Assembly: GCF_000718515.1 (NCBI RefSeq)
Contig: NZ_JNZS01000008.1
Span: 1-64,000 of the forward strand
Source of the DNA: Micromonospora parva
Lineage (GTDB): Bacteria > Actinomycetota > Actinomycetes > Mycobacteriales > Micromonosporaceae
Direction: 5' to 3'
DNA length: 64,000 nt
A model generated the notes under the pieces. The model was given only the letters and a program-made list of their open reading frames with translations. It did not search any database and was not told where the DNA came from. This document shows positions 42,726-50,006 of this stretch, in pieces. The translations under genes were made by a program, and so were the position numbers. Every line of letters starts with the position of its first letter. Position 1 is the first letter of the stretch.

Positions 42726-45700
42726 ATGACACCCAAACGTTGCCCGCGCGCAAGGCGCGGGACCGCCGTGCTGGCGATGATCGCGGTCACCGCGGCGAGC
42801 GCGCTCTTCGGCGAACCCGCGTCGGCCGATCCCGTCCCCGTCCCCGTCCCGCAGACCGCCCTCACCGATCGGGCCTTCGGCCAGGTCGCCGAGACCCACC
42901 TCCAGGGTGCCGATCGGATCACGGCGGCAGTGCTGTCGGCCGAATTCGTCCAGTGGCACCGGCTGCACCCGACCGCCACCGCCGAACAGGCACAGACCCA
43001 GCTCACCACCCGCAGGCAGCTGCTCGACGACTCGCTGACCGCGTTCGACCTGCTCCTGCCCGAGCAGGACCTGCTGCTCAAGTCCGTCGACATCCTGCTC
43101 GGTGCGCCCGGCGGCGACACCCGGACCTCACCGGAGATCACCGGCCTGATCGGGGCCGTCATCGGGAAGACGGTCGAGGCGTGGGACACCCGTGAGGAAC
43201 TCGCATCCGGCGCGCTGCGGACCGCCCAGTGGCTGCGCGGCCGTGACGACGCTCTCGCCACGGTCTGGTCCGCGATCCGGCAGGCGGCGGCAGCCAGCGC
43301 ACCTGTCGCCACCGCCTGGAACGCCGTCCTGGGCGAACCGTTCGGGGTCGACATCACCAGCGGTTACCAGGAACTCAGCCAGGACCCCGGGCTGTCCCAC
43401 GTGGACCTCGCCGCGATCCTGGCGTTGCAGGGCGACTCGGGGGCGTTCGTCGCGGCGGCCAAGCAGCAGTTGGCCGCCCTGCATGCGCAGCTGCTCGGCC
43501 TCAGCCTGGAGATCCGTCTCGAAATCGGCGAGAACAACCAGAAGTGTCCGCCCGAAGGGCCGCCCAGCGCCGCGTGCACCGCGGCGGCGAAGAAGGCCGC
43601 CGAGGACCGGGACAAGGACCGGCAGCAGACGATCTCCGACATCAAGGCCGGGGTGGGCATGGTCTCCACCCTCATCGGGTTCGCCGACCCCGACGCCGGC
43701 AAGAAGTCCAAGGTGATCGGCGAGGCGGTGCTCACCACGATCAGCGCGATCTCCAAGTACGCGGCGGCGATCACCGGCCGCGGCCTGGCGGGATCGATCT
43801 TCAGCACCGCGACGCTGGCGATGACCGGCAACATCTTCGGTGCGGTGATGTCGGTCGTCGGGCTCTTCGGCAGCAGCGCCCCGTCGCTTGACGCGCAGAT
43901 CCTCGCCCAGGTCAAAGCGTTGCGCGACGAGGTGCGGGCCCTCGGCGACGAGATGCGGGCCAGCTTCGCGCGGGTCGAGGCCCAGATCAACACGGTGTAC
44001 GCGAACATGATGGCCCAGTTCGACAAGCTGAACGCGGCGATCGCCGGCAACACCGCGCAGATCACCCTCGTCCAGCAGCAGGTCGCCCAGCTCGGCCTGC
44101 GCCTGGAGGACATCGCCGCCACCGTCCTGGCCGCGATCGGCGACGCCACCCTGCACGACGCCCGCGCCGACATCAACAAGTACCTCGGCTACCGGGAGAA
44201 CTTCGGCCAACCCATCCCGACGTACAACGAGTTCGTCGGCCCGGAGAACGAATTCCACCTGACCGCGACGCAGCTGACCAGCGGCGCCGCCTTCGTGGTG
44301 CCCGCCACCGACGCCGACAACCCGGCGATCGACCCGACCACCGTGCTGAACAGCTTCGGCGAGGCCCGGTCGATCAACTACCTGGCCCGGGTCGCCAGCG
44401 GGCGGGACCCGTCGATGGTCGAACCGTCCACACCGGTCGGCAACCCGACCGTGTGGAACCTCGGCGCGCAGGCGTACGCCATGTTGATGCTGCAGAACCC
44501 GACGTACGCCGCCCAGGTCAGCACCGGACGCGCGGCGCAGATCGAGGCGGAGGGCACCCGCATCGCCGACCTCGCGGCCAGCTTCGGTCGGCCGGCCAAC
44601 GGCAACGCCAACAGCCTGATCACCGGGTTGGTCGACGAGTACGTCGGCGCCACCAACGAGCTGTCGACAGCGCTCGCCGCTCTCCGGACCAACGAGGTCC
44701 AGGCCCGCTACGAGCCGGACGCCAACGGCGTACAGGTGAGGACCCTCAAGAACTACGACCTGTTCTGGGACACCGACAAGCCGCTCGCCCCTGCCCCGGC
44801 CAAGGCCGACGAGGCGACGGTGCCCTCGTGTGGCGGCAGCAGGCAGATCGACCGACCCGGTAACGTCCGCTACGACCTGATGTCGAACGTGGTGCGGGCA
44901 CTCCAGTACGCGTACACGCCACGCCTCGACGAGCCGCCGGCCGGGGTGCGGGAGTTGCCCGAGGTCGGCCACTGCTACACGCCGAGCTGGGTCTACACGC
45001 GGACGACGGGCTACGGCACCGGAGTGATCCGCCACTACGGCAAGCTGCGGTTGCAGATCCACAGCCGGTTCCGACTGAACTCCAACGCGGCCTGGCAGAA
45101 CTCCCGGACCGCCGACTACACCTGGCCGGACGAGCAGGTCTACCAGGTCGACTGCGAGCTGTTCAACTGCGACAGCGAGACCACGCCCGACCAGGCCCTG
45201 ACCCAGAAGTGGCCAACCGGCCGGTACGCCTTCGCGAGCGCCGCGACGGCCACCACCAACACGGCGCTGGACACCACGCTGACACCGACCCTGCGCGGTT
45301 TCCTCCAGGCCCGGCAGAAGCTGATGTACGACCGGGTCCGGGACCAGAGCACGCAGGTCAGCGGGTCGATCCCCACCGCCCTGAAAAAGGTGAACACCGC
45401 CGCGCGGCTGCTGCAGGCGTACACCAGGTTGGGTCTGCCCAACGCCCTCGACTCCGACGACGTGTTATCGGCGAACCTGTTCGGGCAGTACCAGCTTCCG
45501 GTGAACATGCCGACGGACGCCAAGATCGGCAATGCCTATGCCAGGGCGAGCGGGAACTACACCCTCTGCGGGCCCACGCCGTGCCCGCTCGACCTCAGCC
45601 GTCCGCTGCGCGACCAGGTCAGCCTCAAGGTGCCCTGCGAGCCCGCTGTCGACTCGTCCAACCTGCCCGGTGACCCCCTCGGCGACTGTCTGATCACCAG

Positions 45701-45848
45701 CGCGCGGTCCCGCGCCAACGCGCTGATGCAGCGGTACGAGGTCTGGGCGGACCAGATGACCGCCGGGCTGCACCACGAGCGGGTGCCGTGGCTGAACGAC
45801 ACCCTCGTGGGCCTGCGCATCACCACGCGGCTGTCCCACGCCAGCTGA
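42726..45848 (+). CDS. Large secreted coiled-coil protein of unknown function (1040 aa)
   Basis: Starts at ATG 42726; a signal peptide (basic MTPKRCPRARRG, hydrophobic core, cleavage near ASA-DP) exports it. Residues about 40-350 are helical. A hydrophobic stretch at about 352-385 (GLAGSIFSTATLAMTGNIFG, AVMSVVGLFGSS) could span a membrane as a helical hairpin and leads directly into a coiled coil (about 387-475, VKALRDEVRALGDEMRASFA). The C-terminal 550 residues are mixed, with paired cysteines (CELFNC, CGPTPCP). Helical bundle, hydrophobic hairpin and coiled coil recall alpha-pore-forming toxins, but no sequence family is recognised, so this is a hypothesis. It is monocistronic with a strong terminator. 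Confidence 0.85.
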   Translation: MTPKRCPRARRGTAVLAMIAVTAASALFGEPASADPVPVPVPQTALTDRAFGQVAETHLQGADRITAAVLSAEFVQWHRLHPTATAEQAQTQLTTRRQLLDDSLTAFDLLLPEQDLLLKSVDILLGAPGGDTRTSPEITGLIGAVIGKTVEAWDTREELASGALRTAQWLRGRDDALATVWSAIRQAAAASAPVATAWNAVLGEPFGVDITSGYQELSQDPGLSHVDLAAILALQGDSGAFVAAAKQQLAALHAQLLGLSLEIRLEIGENNQKCPPEGPPSAACTAAAKKAAEDRDKDRQQTISDIKAGVGMVSTLIGFADPDAGKKSKVIGEAVLTTISAISKYAAAITGRGLAGSIFSTATLAMTGNIFGAVMSVVGLFGSSAPSLDAQILAQVKALRDEVRALGDEMRASFARVEAQINTVYANMMAQFDKLNAAIAGNTAQITLVQQQVAQLGLRLEDIAATVLAAIGDATLHDARADINKYLGYRENFGQPIPTYNEFVGPENEFHLTATQLTSGAAFVVPATDADNPAIDPTTVLNSFGEARSINYLARVASGRDPSMVEPSTPVGNPTVWNLGAQAYAMLMLQNPTYAAQVSTGRAAQIEAEGTRIADLAASFGRPANGNANSLITGLVDEYVGATNELSTALAALRTNEVQARYEPDANGVQVRTLKNYDLFWDTDKPLAPAPAKADEATVPSCGGSRQIDRPGNVRYDLMSNVVRALQYAYTPRLDEPPAGVRELPEVGHCYTPSWVYTRTTGYGTGVIRHYGKLRLQIHSRFRLNSNAAWQNSRTADYTWPDEQVYQVDCELFNCDSETTPDQALTQKWPTGRYAFASAATATTNTALDTTLTPTLRGFLQARQKLMYDRVRDQSTQVSGSIPTALKKVNTAARLLQAYTRLGLPNALDSDDVLSANLFGQYQLPVNMPTDAKIGNAYARASGNYTLCGPTPCPLDLSRPLRDQVSLKVPCEPAVDSSNLPGDPLGDCLITSARSRANALMQRYEVWADQMTAGLHHERVPWLNDTLVGLRITTRLSHAS

Positions 45849-45853
45849 CCCAC

Positions 45854-45883
45854 CGTTGCCGGCGCCTCCGGGCGCCGGCAACG
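45854..45883 (+). terminator. Perfect 13-bp stem terminator
   Basis: CGTTGCCGGCGCC, loop TCCG, exact complement, 6 bp after the stop of the 1040-residue secreted protein gene. Confidence 0.8.
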
Positions 45884-45976
45884 TGTCACACCACCCAAGG
45901 CGTGAACCCAGCGCCCAACCGTCTGAGCGCCCTCGAACCGGCGGCGATCGACGAAACAAGGCCTACCGTCGTTGAC

Positions 45977-46309
45977 ATGACCACTGATCCCCAGACGTGG
46001 GTGCCCGAGTCGTGCACCTTGCCGAGCGCCCAACAGCCACTGCGGCTGGCCGAATTCGACGACCTGTTCGCCACCGCTCTGCTCCAGCAGGAACGGCTGT
46101 CCCCCACCGCACTGCGGTGGCGTCTCGACCCGGCCGCCGAGGCGACCACCCGGGACCTGACCGCCCGGGAAAGCTCCTGCTGCTCGTTCTTCTCGTTCAC
46201 CATCGCCGCCGACGCCGGCGCGCTACGCCTCGACGTGCAGGTGCCGGCCGCGCACGTCGACGTCCTCGACGCGCTCGCGCTGCGCGCCGCCGCCCGGATG
46301 ACGGCGTGA
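45977..46309 (+). CDS. Small conserved protein with SCCSFFSF motif
   Basis: A 110-residue cytoplasmic protein from ATG 45977. The core is EATTRDLTARESSCCSFFSF followed by a beta strand pair (FTIAADAGALRLDVQVPAAH) and a short helix (VDVLDALALRAAARMTA). Proteins of this style in actinobacteria are often found next to MerR-type or metal-stress regulators, and the vicinal Cys pair suggests metal or thiol chemistry; no such regulator is adjacent here. I cannot name a family. The next gene, YnfA-like, lies 145 bp downstream. Confidence 0.75.
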   Translation: MTTDPQTWVPESCTLPSAQQPLRLAEFDDLFATALLQQERLSPTALRWRLDPAAEATTRDLTARESSCCSFFSFTIAADAGALRLDVQVPAAHVDVLDALALRAAARMTA

Positions 46310-46454
46310 GCGCATCGCCCAGCAGCCAGGTCGCCACCGCAGCCGAGGAGCACCTTGGCCGATCCGCCGCGGGCGGCTCGGCGGGAGCGACTGCCGACGC
46401 CCGACCAGCCCACCGGCATGATCGTGGACCGCGCCACCTCGGTACGGTCCACCG

Positions 46455-46799
46455 ATGACCGTCGTCCGCTCGATCCTGCTGTTCACCGTCGCCGCCCTGT
46501 TCGAGATCGGCGGGGCGTGGCTGATCTGGCAGGGCTGGCGCGAACACCGCGGCCTGTGGTGGATCGCCGCCGGGGTCATCGCCCTCGGCGCGTACGGATT
46601 CGTCGCCACCTTCCAACCCGACCCCAACTTCGGGCGCATCCTCGCCGCCTACGGCGGCGTGTTCGTCGCCGGATCCCTCGCCTGGGGCGTCATCGTCGAC
46701 AGGTTCCGGCCCGACCGGTGGGACGTCATCGGCGCAGGCATCTGCCTCGTCGGCGTCGCCTTGATCATGTACGCGCCGCGTTCGGCAGGCGGCTCCTGA
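46455..46799 (+). CDS. YnfA/UPF0060 family small membrane protein
   Basis: A 114-residue four-helix inner-membrane protein: [60 protein letters not shown] and [19 protein letters not shown]. The [15 protein letters not shown] and [20 protein letters not shown] blocks identify UPF0060. The fold is like small multidrug-resistance transporters, but the transported substrate is not established. Length is normal. Confidence 0.92.
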   Translation: MTVVRSILLFTVAALFEIGGAWLIWQGWREHRGLWWIAAGVIALGAYGFVATFQPDPNFGRILAAYGGVFVAGSLAWGVIVDRFRPDRWDVIGAGICLVGVALIMYAPRSAGGS

Positions 46800-46927
46800 T
46801 CGCCCAAAGGCGGGCTGATCGAGCGCAAGTTCACAGTCATGGAGAGCCGGCTCGTGCGTGCGCGGTAGAACGAGACCGCTGTCTTGCTGTGCGATCGACT
46901 CGGCACAAGCCTGCGCGACCGCGCCGC

Positions 46928-47068
46928 TCAGGCTGGGGATACTCCGGTCAGACAGGTAGCGGTAGATGCAGCCGAGGTTGCAGATGCGGTCGGCTGCACG
47001 ACCAGGGTGTGGAAGCTGCCGACGATCGCCGGATGGCCGATGAAGTTGATGAGGGCAATGCCGTTCAC
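46928..47068 (-). CDS. Possible small peptide gene (46 aa), Ser/Thr/Cys-rich end
   Basis: GTG 47068 overlaps the stop of the preceding gene as GTGA, and the peptide would be VNGIALINFIGHPAIVGSFH followed by TLVVQP and a tail of Ala, Ser and Thr with one Cys (TASATSAASTATCLTGVSPA). The first 26 codons have the high third-base GC of real genes here (24 of 26); the last 20 do not (about half). It may be a genuine short peptide with an unusual tail, a decayed remnant of a longer gene, or chance. A leader/core layout like a ribosomal peptide precursor is possible, but no modification enzyme is adjacent. Confidence 0.35.
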   Translation of the reverse strand: MNGIALINFIGHPAIVGSFHTLVVQPTASATSAASTATCLTGVSPA

Positions 47069-47412
47069 GAGGAGGCCTCTTCGATGCTGACGGCCGTGGT
47101 GGTGTTGACGCGGTAGGCGTGGGTGCGGCGAGCGGGCCAGCCGAGGAACCGGTCGAAGATGTCGGCGGCGCTTCCCGTGACGCTCGGGCTGAGCCGGTGC
47201 AGGTCGTCGATCGCGTCGTGCAGGCAGCCGGCCAGGTAGAGGAACAGATTCATCGGCTCTTCCCGGTACTCCGCGAGGAGCGCGAGCTTCGCCGCACCGC
47301 AGGGCCACGGCTGCCCGCACCGGCGGCACAGCCACAGCGGGCGCATCGGCAGATGTTCCACCTCGGCTGGCGCGAGCCGGTTCGCCGCGAGACGGCGCTG
47401 CTGCCCGGTCAT
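47065..47412 (-). CDS. Small CxxC-containing hypothetical protein (115 aa)
   Basis: ATG 47412 overlaps the stop of the upstream 54-residue gene as ATGA. The protein has a likely zinc-ribbon half-site, LWLCRRCGQPWPCG (three Cys), then a helical region (AAKLALLAEYREEPMNLFLY, AGCLHDAIDDLHRL). The end includes FDRFLGWPARRTH. Small proteins of this style occur next to XRE/TPR regulators in actinomycetes; no function is known. It forms the middle of a minus-strand overlapping operon (54 aa, 115 aa, possibly 46 aa) facing the XRE gene. Confidence 0.7.
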   Translation of the reverse strand: MTGQQRRLAANRLAPAEVEHLPMRPLWLCRRCGQPWPCGAAKLALLAEYREEPMNLFLYLAGCLHDAIDDLHRLSPSVTGSAADIFDRFLGWPARRTHAYRVNTTTAVSIEEASS

Positions 47413-47573
47413 CGGCGACCGCCCTCGCGGGCCTGCTGCTCGAACAACCGACGCCACACGAAGGTGAGCAGCGGCGGATCAGCGGGCCACCCCCGCCCCT
47501 GTGAGGACGTCCACCTGGGCTCGGTGCGTCGGGACTGACCGGCCATCGCGTTGCGCGAGACGTACACCGTCAT
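47409..47573 (-). CDS. Small basic hypothetical protein (54 aa)
   Basis: MTVYVSRNAMAGQSRRTEPR, a Trp/Arg-rich middle and LLTFVWRRLFEQQAREGGRR at the end. It is translated from ATG 47573 with a GGGGGTGG site and overlaps the next gene by ATGA, which strongly supports it as real despite its size. The first gene of the small operon; a GC hairpin lies 28 nt upstream of the start. No recognised family. Confidence 0.6.
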   Translation of the reverse strand: MTVYVSRNAMAGQSRRTEPRWTSSQGRGWPADPPLLTFVWRRLFEQQAREGGRR

Positions 47574-47600
47574 GCCGCCACCCCCGCCAGGAACGATGAG

Positions 47601-47634
47601 CGGCGGGCTCGCCGGGGGAATGGCGAGCCCGCCG
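47601..47634 (-). promoter_or_regulatory. GC hairpin in leader of small-gene operon
   Basis: GGCGGGCTCGCC and GGCGAGCCCGCC form a perfect 12-bp stem (13 with the flanking pair) around an 8-nt loop, 28 nt before ATG 47573. No T-run follows. It may be an attenuator or a terminator of upstream transcription. Confidence 0.5.
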
Positions 47635-47666
47635 CCGCATCACGGCGGCTGGGAGCAGGCCGCCGA

Positions 47667-47813
47667 TCACCCACCCACGCAGCCCTCATGGCGGTACGCA
47701 GGCGGGGAGAACACCGAGACAGTTTCGCTCCCGGACGGACCGAGCCAGCGGCCCAAGCCGTGGTGTGCTGCGCCGCCCATCGATCCCTCCATCTGCAGCT
47801 CCCTGTCAGCCAT
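47667..47813 (-). CDS. Doubtful small ORF (48 aa) ending CVGG
   Basis: MADRELQMEGSMGGAAHHGL then RWLGPSGSETVSVFSPPAY and RHEGCVGG. It is in line with the downstream small genes and has fair but not convincing codon bias. Its ribosome-binding site is weak. It is listed because tiny genes are typical of this locus; it could equally be leader DNA. Confidence 0.22.
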   Translation of the reverse strand: MADRELQMEGSMGGAAHHGLGRWLGPSGSETVSVFSPPAYRHEGCVGG

Positions 47814-47943
47814 CCCGACACCGGCATCGACACACGCCGGTGATCCGAGGTGAACTGAACGTAGGGGCGGCCCGTGTGGAGGACCGGGAAAATCCGTACC
47901 GGGTCCGGCGGCCTTCAGCGGGCAGGGTGATGGTGTGCGAGGG

Positions 47944-49170
47944 ATGACGGAAGACATGACCATCGGCCAGCGCGTCGCCTTCTACCGGCGTCGACGAGGG
48001 CTCTCCCAGGAGGTGCTGGCCGGTCTGGTCGGCAAGACCCAGGAATGGTTACGCAAGGTCGAGACGAACCGGGCAGACCTCGACCGGCTATCGGTCATAC
48101 GCGCGATCGCCAAAGCCCTCGACGTGTCCCTCGGCGACCTGATCGGCGCACCGAGCCTGTTCGAGTGGTCGGACGACTCAGGACGCGAGACCATCCCGGC
48201 CTTGCGGGCCGCGCTCCACGACTATCGGCACCTCGCGCCGACGCTGGCCAGCACGGGGGACGTCGAAGCTCCCGCACTGCGCGAGATCGAGGACGACGTC
48301 GCCGAGATCTGGACCGCCTACCAGCACTCCCGGTACGGCACCCTCGCCCGCCGGCTGCCCTACCTCATCCACGACTGCCTCACCGCCACCGAGGTGTACG
48401 ACGGAGACAACGGCCAGCGAGCGCACGCGATGACCGCCTACGCCCACCAGCTCGCCGCGTTGTTCCTCACCAAGCTCGGCGAAGGTGACCTCGCGTGGAC
48501 CGCAGCCAGCCGAGGGCTGGCCGCCGCCAACGCCAGCCACGACCACGTCGTCATCGGCTCACTCAGCCGCTCTGCTGCGCACTCCCTGGCCTCCATCGGT
48601 GAATACGCCCAAGCCCGCCGCCTCGCCGCCACCGCAGCGCAGTTTCTGGAACCACGGCTCGCCAAGGCGACTCCGCAGTTGTTGTCGGTCTACGGCAGCC
48701 TGCATCTCGTCTGCGCGCTGGCCGCCGCTCGAGACGACGACCGAGCATCCGCCGACACCCACATCGCCGAGGCCGATGCCGCCGCACAGCGGCTCGGTGC
48801 CGATGGCAACCACGTGTGGACCGCGTTCGGGCCGACCAACGTGACGATCCACAAGACGACCGTGGCCATGGAACTCGGCGACGTGCAGCGCGCCATCGCC
48901 ATCGGCGCCCCACTCGACACCAGCACCGTGCCCGTCGAGCGACAGGTTCGCCACGCCATCGAAACCGCCCGAGCCTTTGCCCGATGGAACCGCATCGACG
49001 ACGCGCTCGCCGCGCTCCTGAACGCAGAGGTCATCGGTGCTGACCAGGTGCGCTACCACCAGCTCTCCCGCGACCTCGTCCGGGACATCCTCACCCGCCC
49101 TCGGCCGCCCCGACTGGCCGTCGAACTCAGCGACCGGATGGGCGTCCGGTCAGGAGAGCCGCGCTGGTAG
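47944..49170 (+). CDS. XRE-family regulator with TPR-like C-terminus
   Basis: A 408-residue protein from ATG 47944 (ATG 47956 is an alternative). The N-terminal HTH (about 8-65) is typical Cro/C1: QRVAFYRRRRGLSQEVLAGL then VGKTQEWLRKVETNRADLDR and LSVIRAIAKALDVSLGDLIG. The remaining 330 residues are helical and resemble TPR repeats (LGEGDLAWTAASRGLAAANA, GEYAQARRLAATAAQFLEPR). This is the common actinomycete XRE/TPR regulator that may sense a peptide or partner protein. It faces an operon of tiny genes on one side and a YdcF-like gene on the other, a block with slightly lower GC than its surroundings. Confidence 0.9.
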   Translation: MTEDMTIGQRVAFYRRRRGLSQEVLAGLVGKTQEWLRKVETNRADLDRLSVIRAIAKALDVSLGDLIGAPSLFEWSDDSGRETIPALRAALHDYRHLAPTLASTGDVEAPALREIEDDVAEIWTAYQHSRYGTLARRLPYLIHDCLTATEVYDGDNGQRAHAMTAYAHQLAALFLTKLGEGDLAWTAASRGLAAANASHDHVVIGSLSRSAAHSLASIGEYAQARRLAATAAQFLEPRLAKATPQLLSVYGSLHLVCALAAARDDDRASADTHIAEADAAAQRLGADGNHVWTAFGPTNVTIHKTTVAMELGDVQRAIAIGAPLDTSTVPVERQVRHAIETARAFARWNRIDDALAALLNAEVIGADQVRYHQLSRDLVRDILTRPRPPRLAVELSDRMGVRSGEPRW

Positions 49171-49176
49171 CTGGGC

Positions 49177-49851
49177 TCATATCAGCCGGCTCGTGTAGCC
49201 GGCCGCCACCAGGCGTTCGAACGCCGTCCGCACCTCGTCCGGCATCTCCTGCGGGATCGCGAACCCGCGCTCGGCGTACACCTCGATCCGCTGCGTGTCG
49301 CCCACCAGCATGTCCACCACGCGCCGCGGGTCACCGATGCTGATTACATAGTCGTCCAGTTCGAGCGGGTTCGACGCGCACACCACATCAACCTCCGGCC
49401 ACATCAACCTGCAGGTGGCGTAGGCCCGACGCTGCTGGTAGGGCCGCGACATGATCAGCACCGACCTCACCGGGATCCGGTGTTCGGTCAGGATCTGACG
49501 CGAGTACTCCAGGTTCTGGGCGGTGTTCGTCGCACGCGGCTCCACGAGAATCGCTTCCACGGGAACGCCCCGCTCGACGGCGTACTCGCGGTAGTGCACC
49601 GCCTCACCGCTCGGGAACCGCTCGACGGTCGTCGGAGCGTTCGCGCCGGTGAACACGATCCTGGGGAACAGCCCCTCGTGAAACAAGCGCGTCGCGATGA
49701 CGGCCACACCGAGGTCATGACTGCCCAACCCGATTCCCACGTCGCACGGGCGCAACTCGTGGCGCATGTCGTGGTAGCTCCACAGCGTCTCCACGTCTGC
49801 CCGGATCGTGTCAGGGATCGCCCTGGCACGTGCCGCTGCGTGCTGGTTCAT
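49177..49851 (-). CDS. YdcF/DUF218-family protein
   Basis: A 224-residue cytoplasmic protein (no membrane segment, unlike SanA/ElyC). The DUF218 core is visible: GIGLGSHDLGVAVIATRLFH, GLFPRIVFTGANAP, GVPVEAILVEPRATNTAQNL and SVLIMSRPYQQRRAYATCRL. YdcF of E. coli binds S-adenosylmethionine; the enzymatic activity is unknown. It is convergent with the XRE gene (6 bp between stops). The XRE-YdcF pairing recurs in actinomycete genomes, so a functional link is plausible. Confidence 0.88.
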   Translation of the reverse strand: MNQHAAARARAIPDTIRADVETLWSYHDMRHELRPCDVGIGLGSHDLGVAVIATRLFHEGLFPRIVFTGANAPTTVERFPSGEAVHYREYAVERGVPVEAILVEPRATNTAQNLEYSRQILTEHRIPVRSVLIMSRPYQQRRAYATCRLMWPEVDVVCASNPLELDDYVISIGDPRRVVDMLVGDTQRIEVYAERGFAIPQEMPDEVRTAFERLVAAGYTSRLI

Positions 49852-49961
49852 CAGTACCTACCATTCCCTCGTGTCGCCAGCGTAGGGGCAGCGGGGTAGC
49901 ACGACCCCGCCGACTCCGGCACCAGGCCGCTGAACTCGTTCGGCCAGTGGCGAAACAACAA

Positions 49962-49984
49962 CTGTCGCCGGGTCCTGGCGACAG
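49962..49984 (-). terminator. Hairpin after DUF4132 gene
   Basis: CTGTCGCC and GGCGACAG form an 8-bp stem around a 7-nt loop, 22 bp beyond the DUF4132 stop. Confidence 0.5.
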
Positions 49985-50006
49985 CACGGCCGCTCCCGTT
50001 GGTGCC

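Larger units (their letters stand above)
47574..47943. other. Divergent regulatory gap between small-gene operon and XRE gene
   Basis: 370 bp without a confident gene. It contains the hairpin at 47601-47634, a weak 48-codon frame on the minus strand (listed separately), and presumably the promoter of the XRE gene. Confidence 0.5.

Noticed and set aside
43128..45062. A 644-codon minus-strand frame opposite the 1040-residue secreted protein.
   Set aside because: Shadow composition (Arg/Gly/Val/His) and no start signal. The plus-strand gene has a signal peptide and coherent domains.
46801..47150. YnfA-like gene followed by a mobile element.
   Set aside because: No transposase motif, inverted repeats or target duplications; the sequence belongs to the small overlapping operon.
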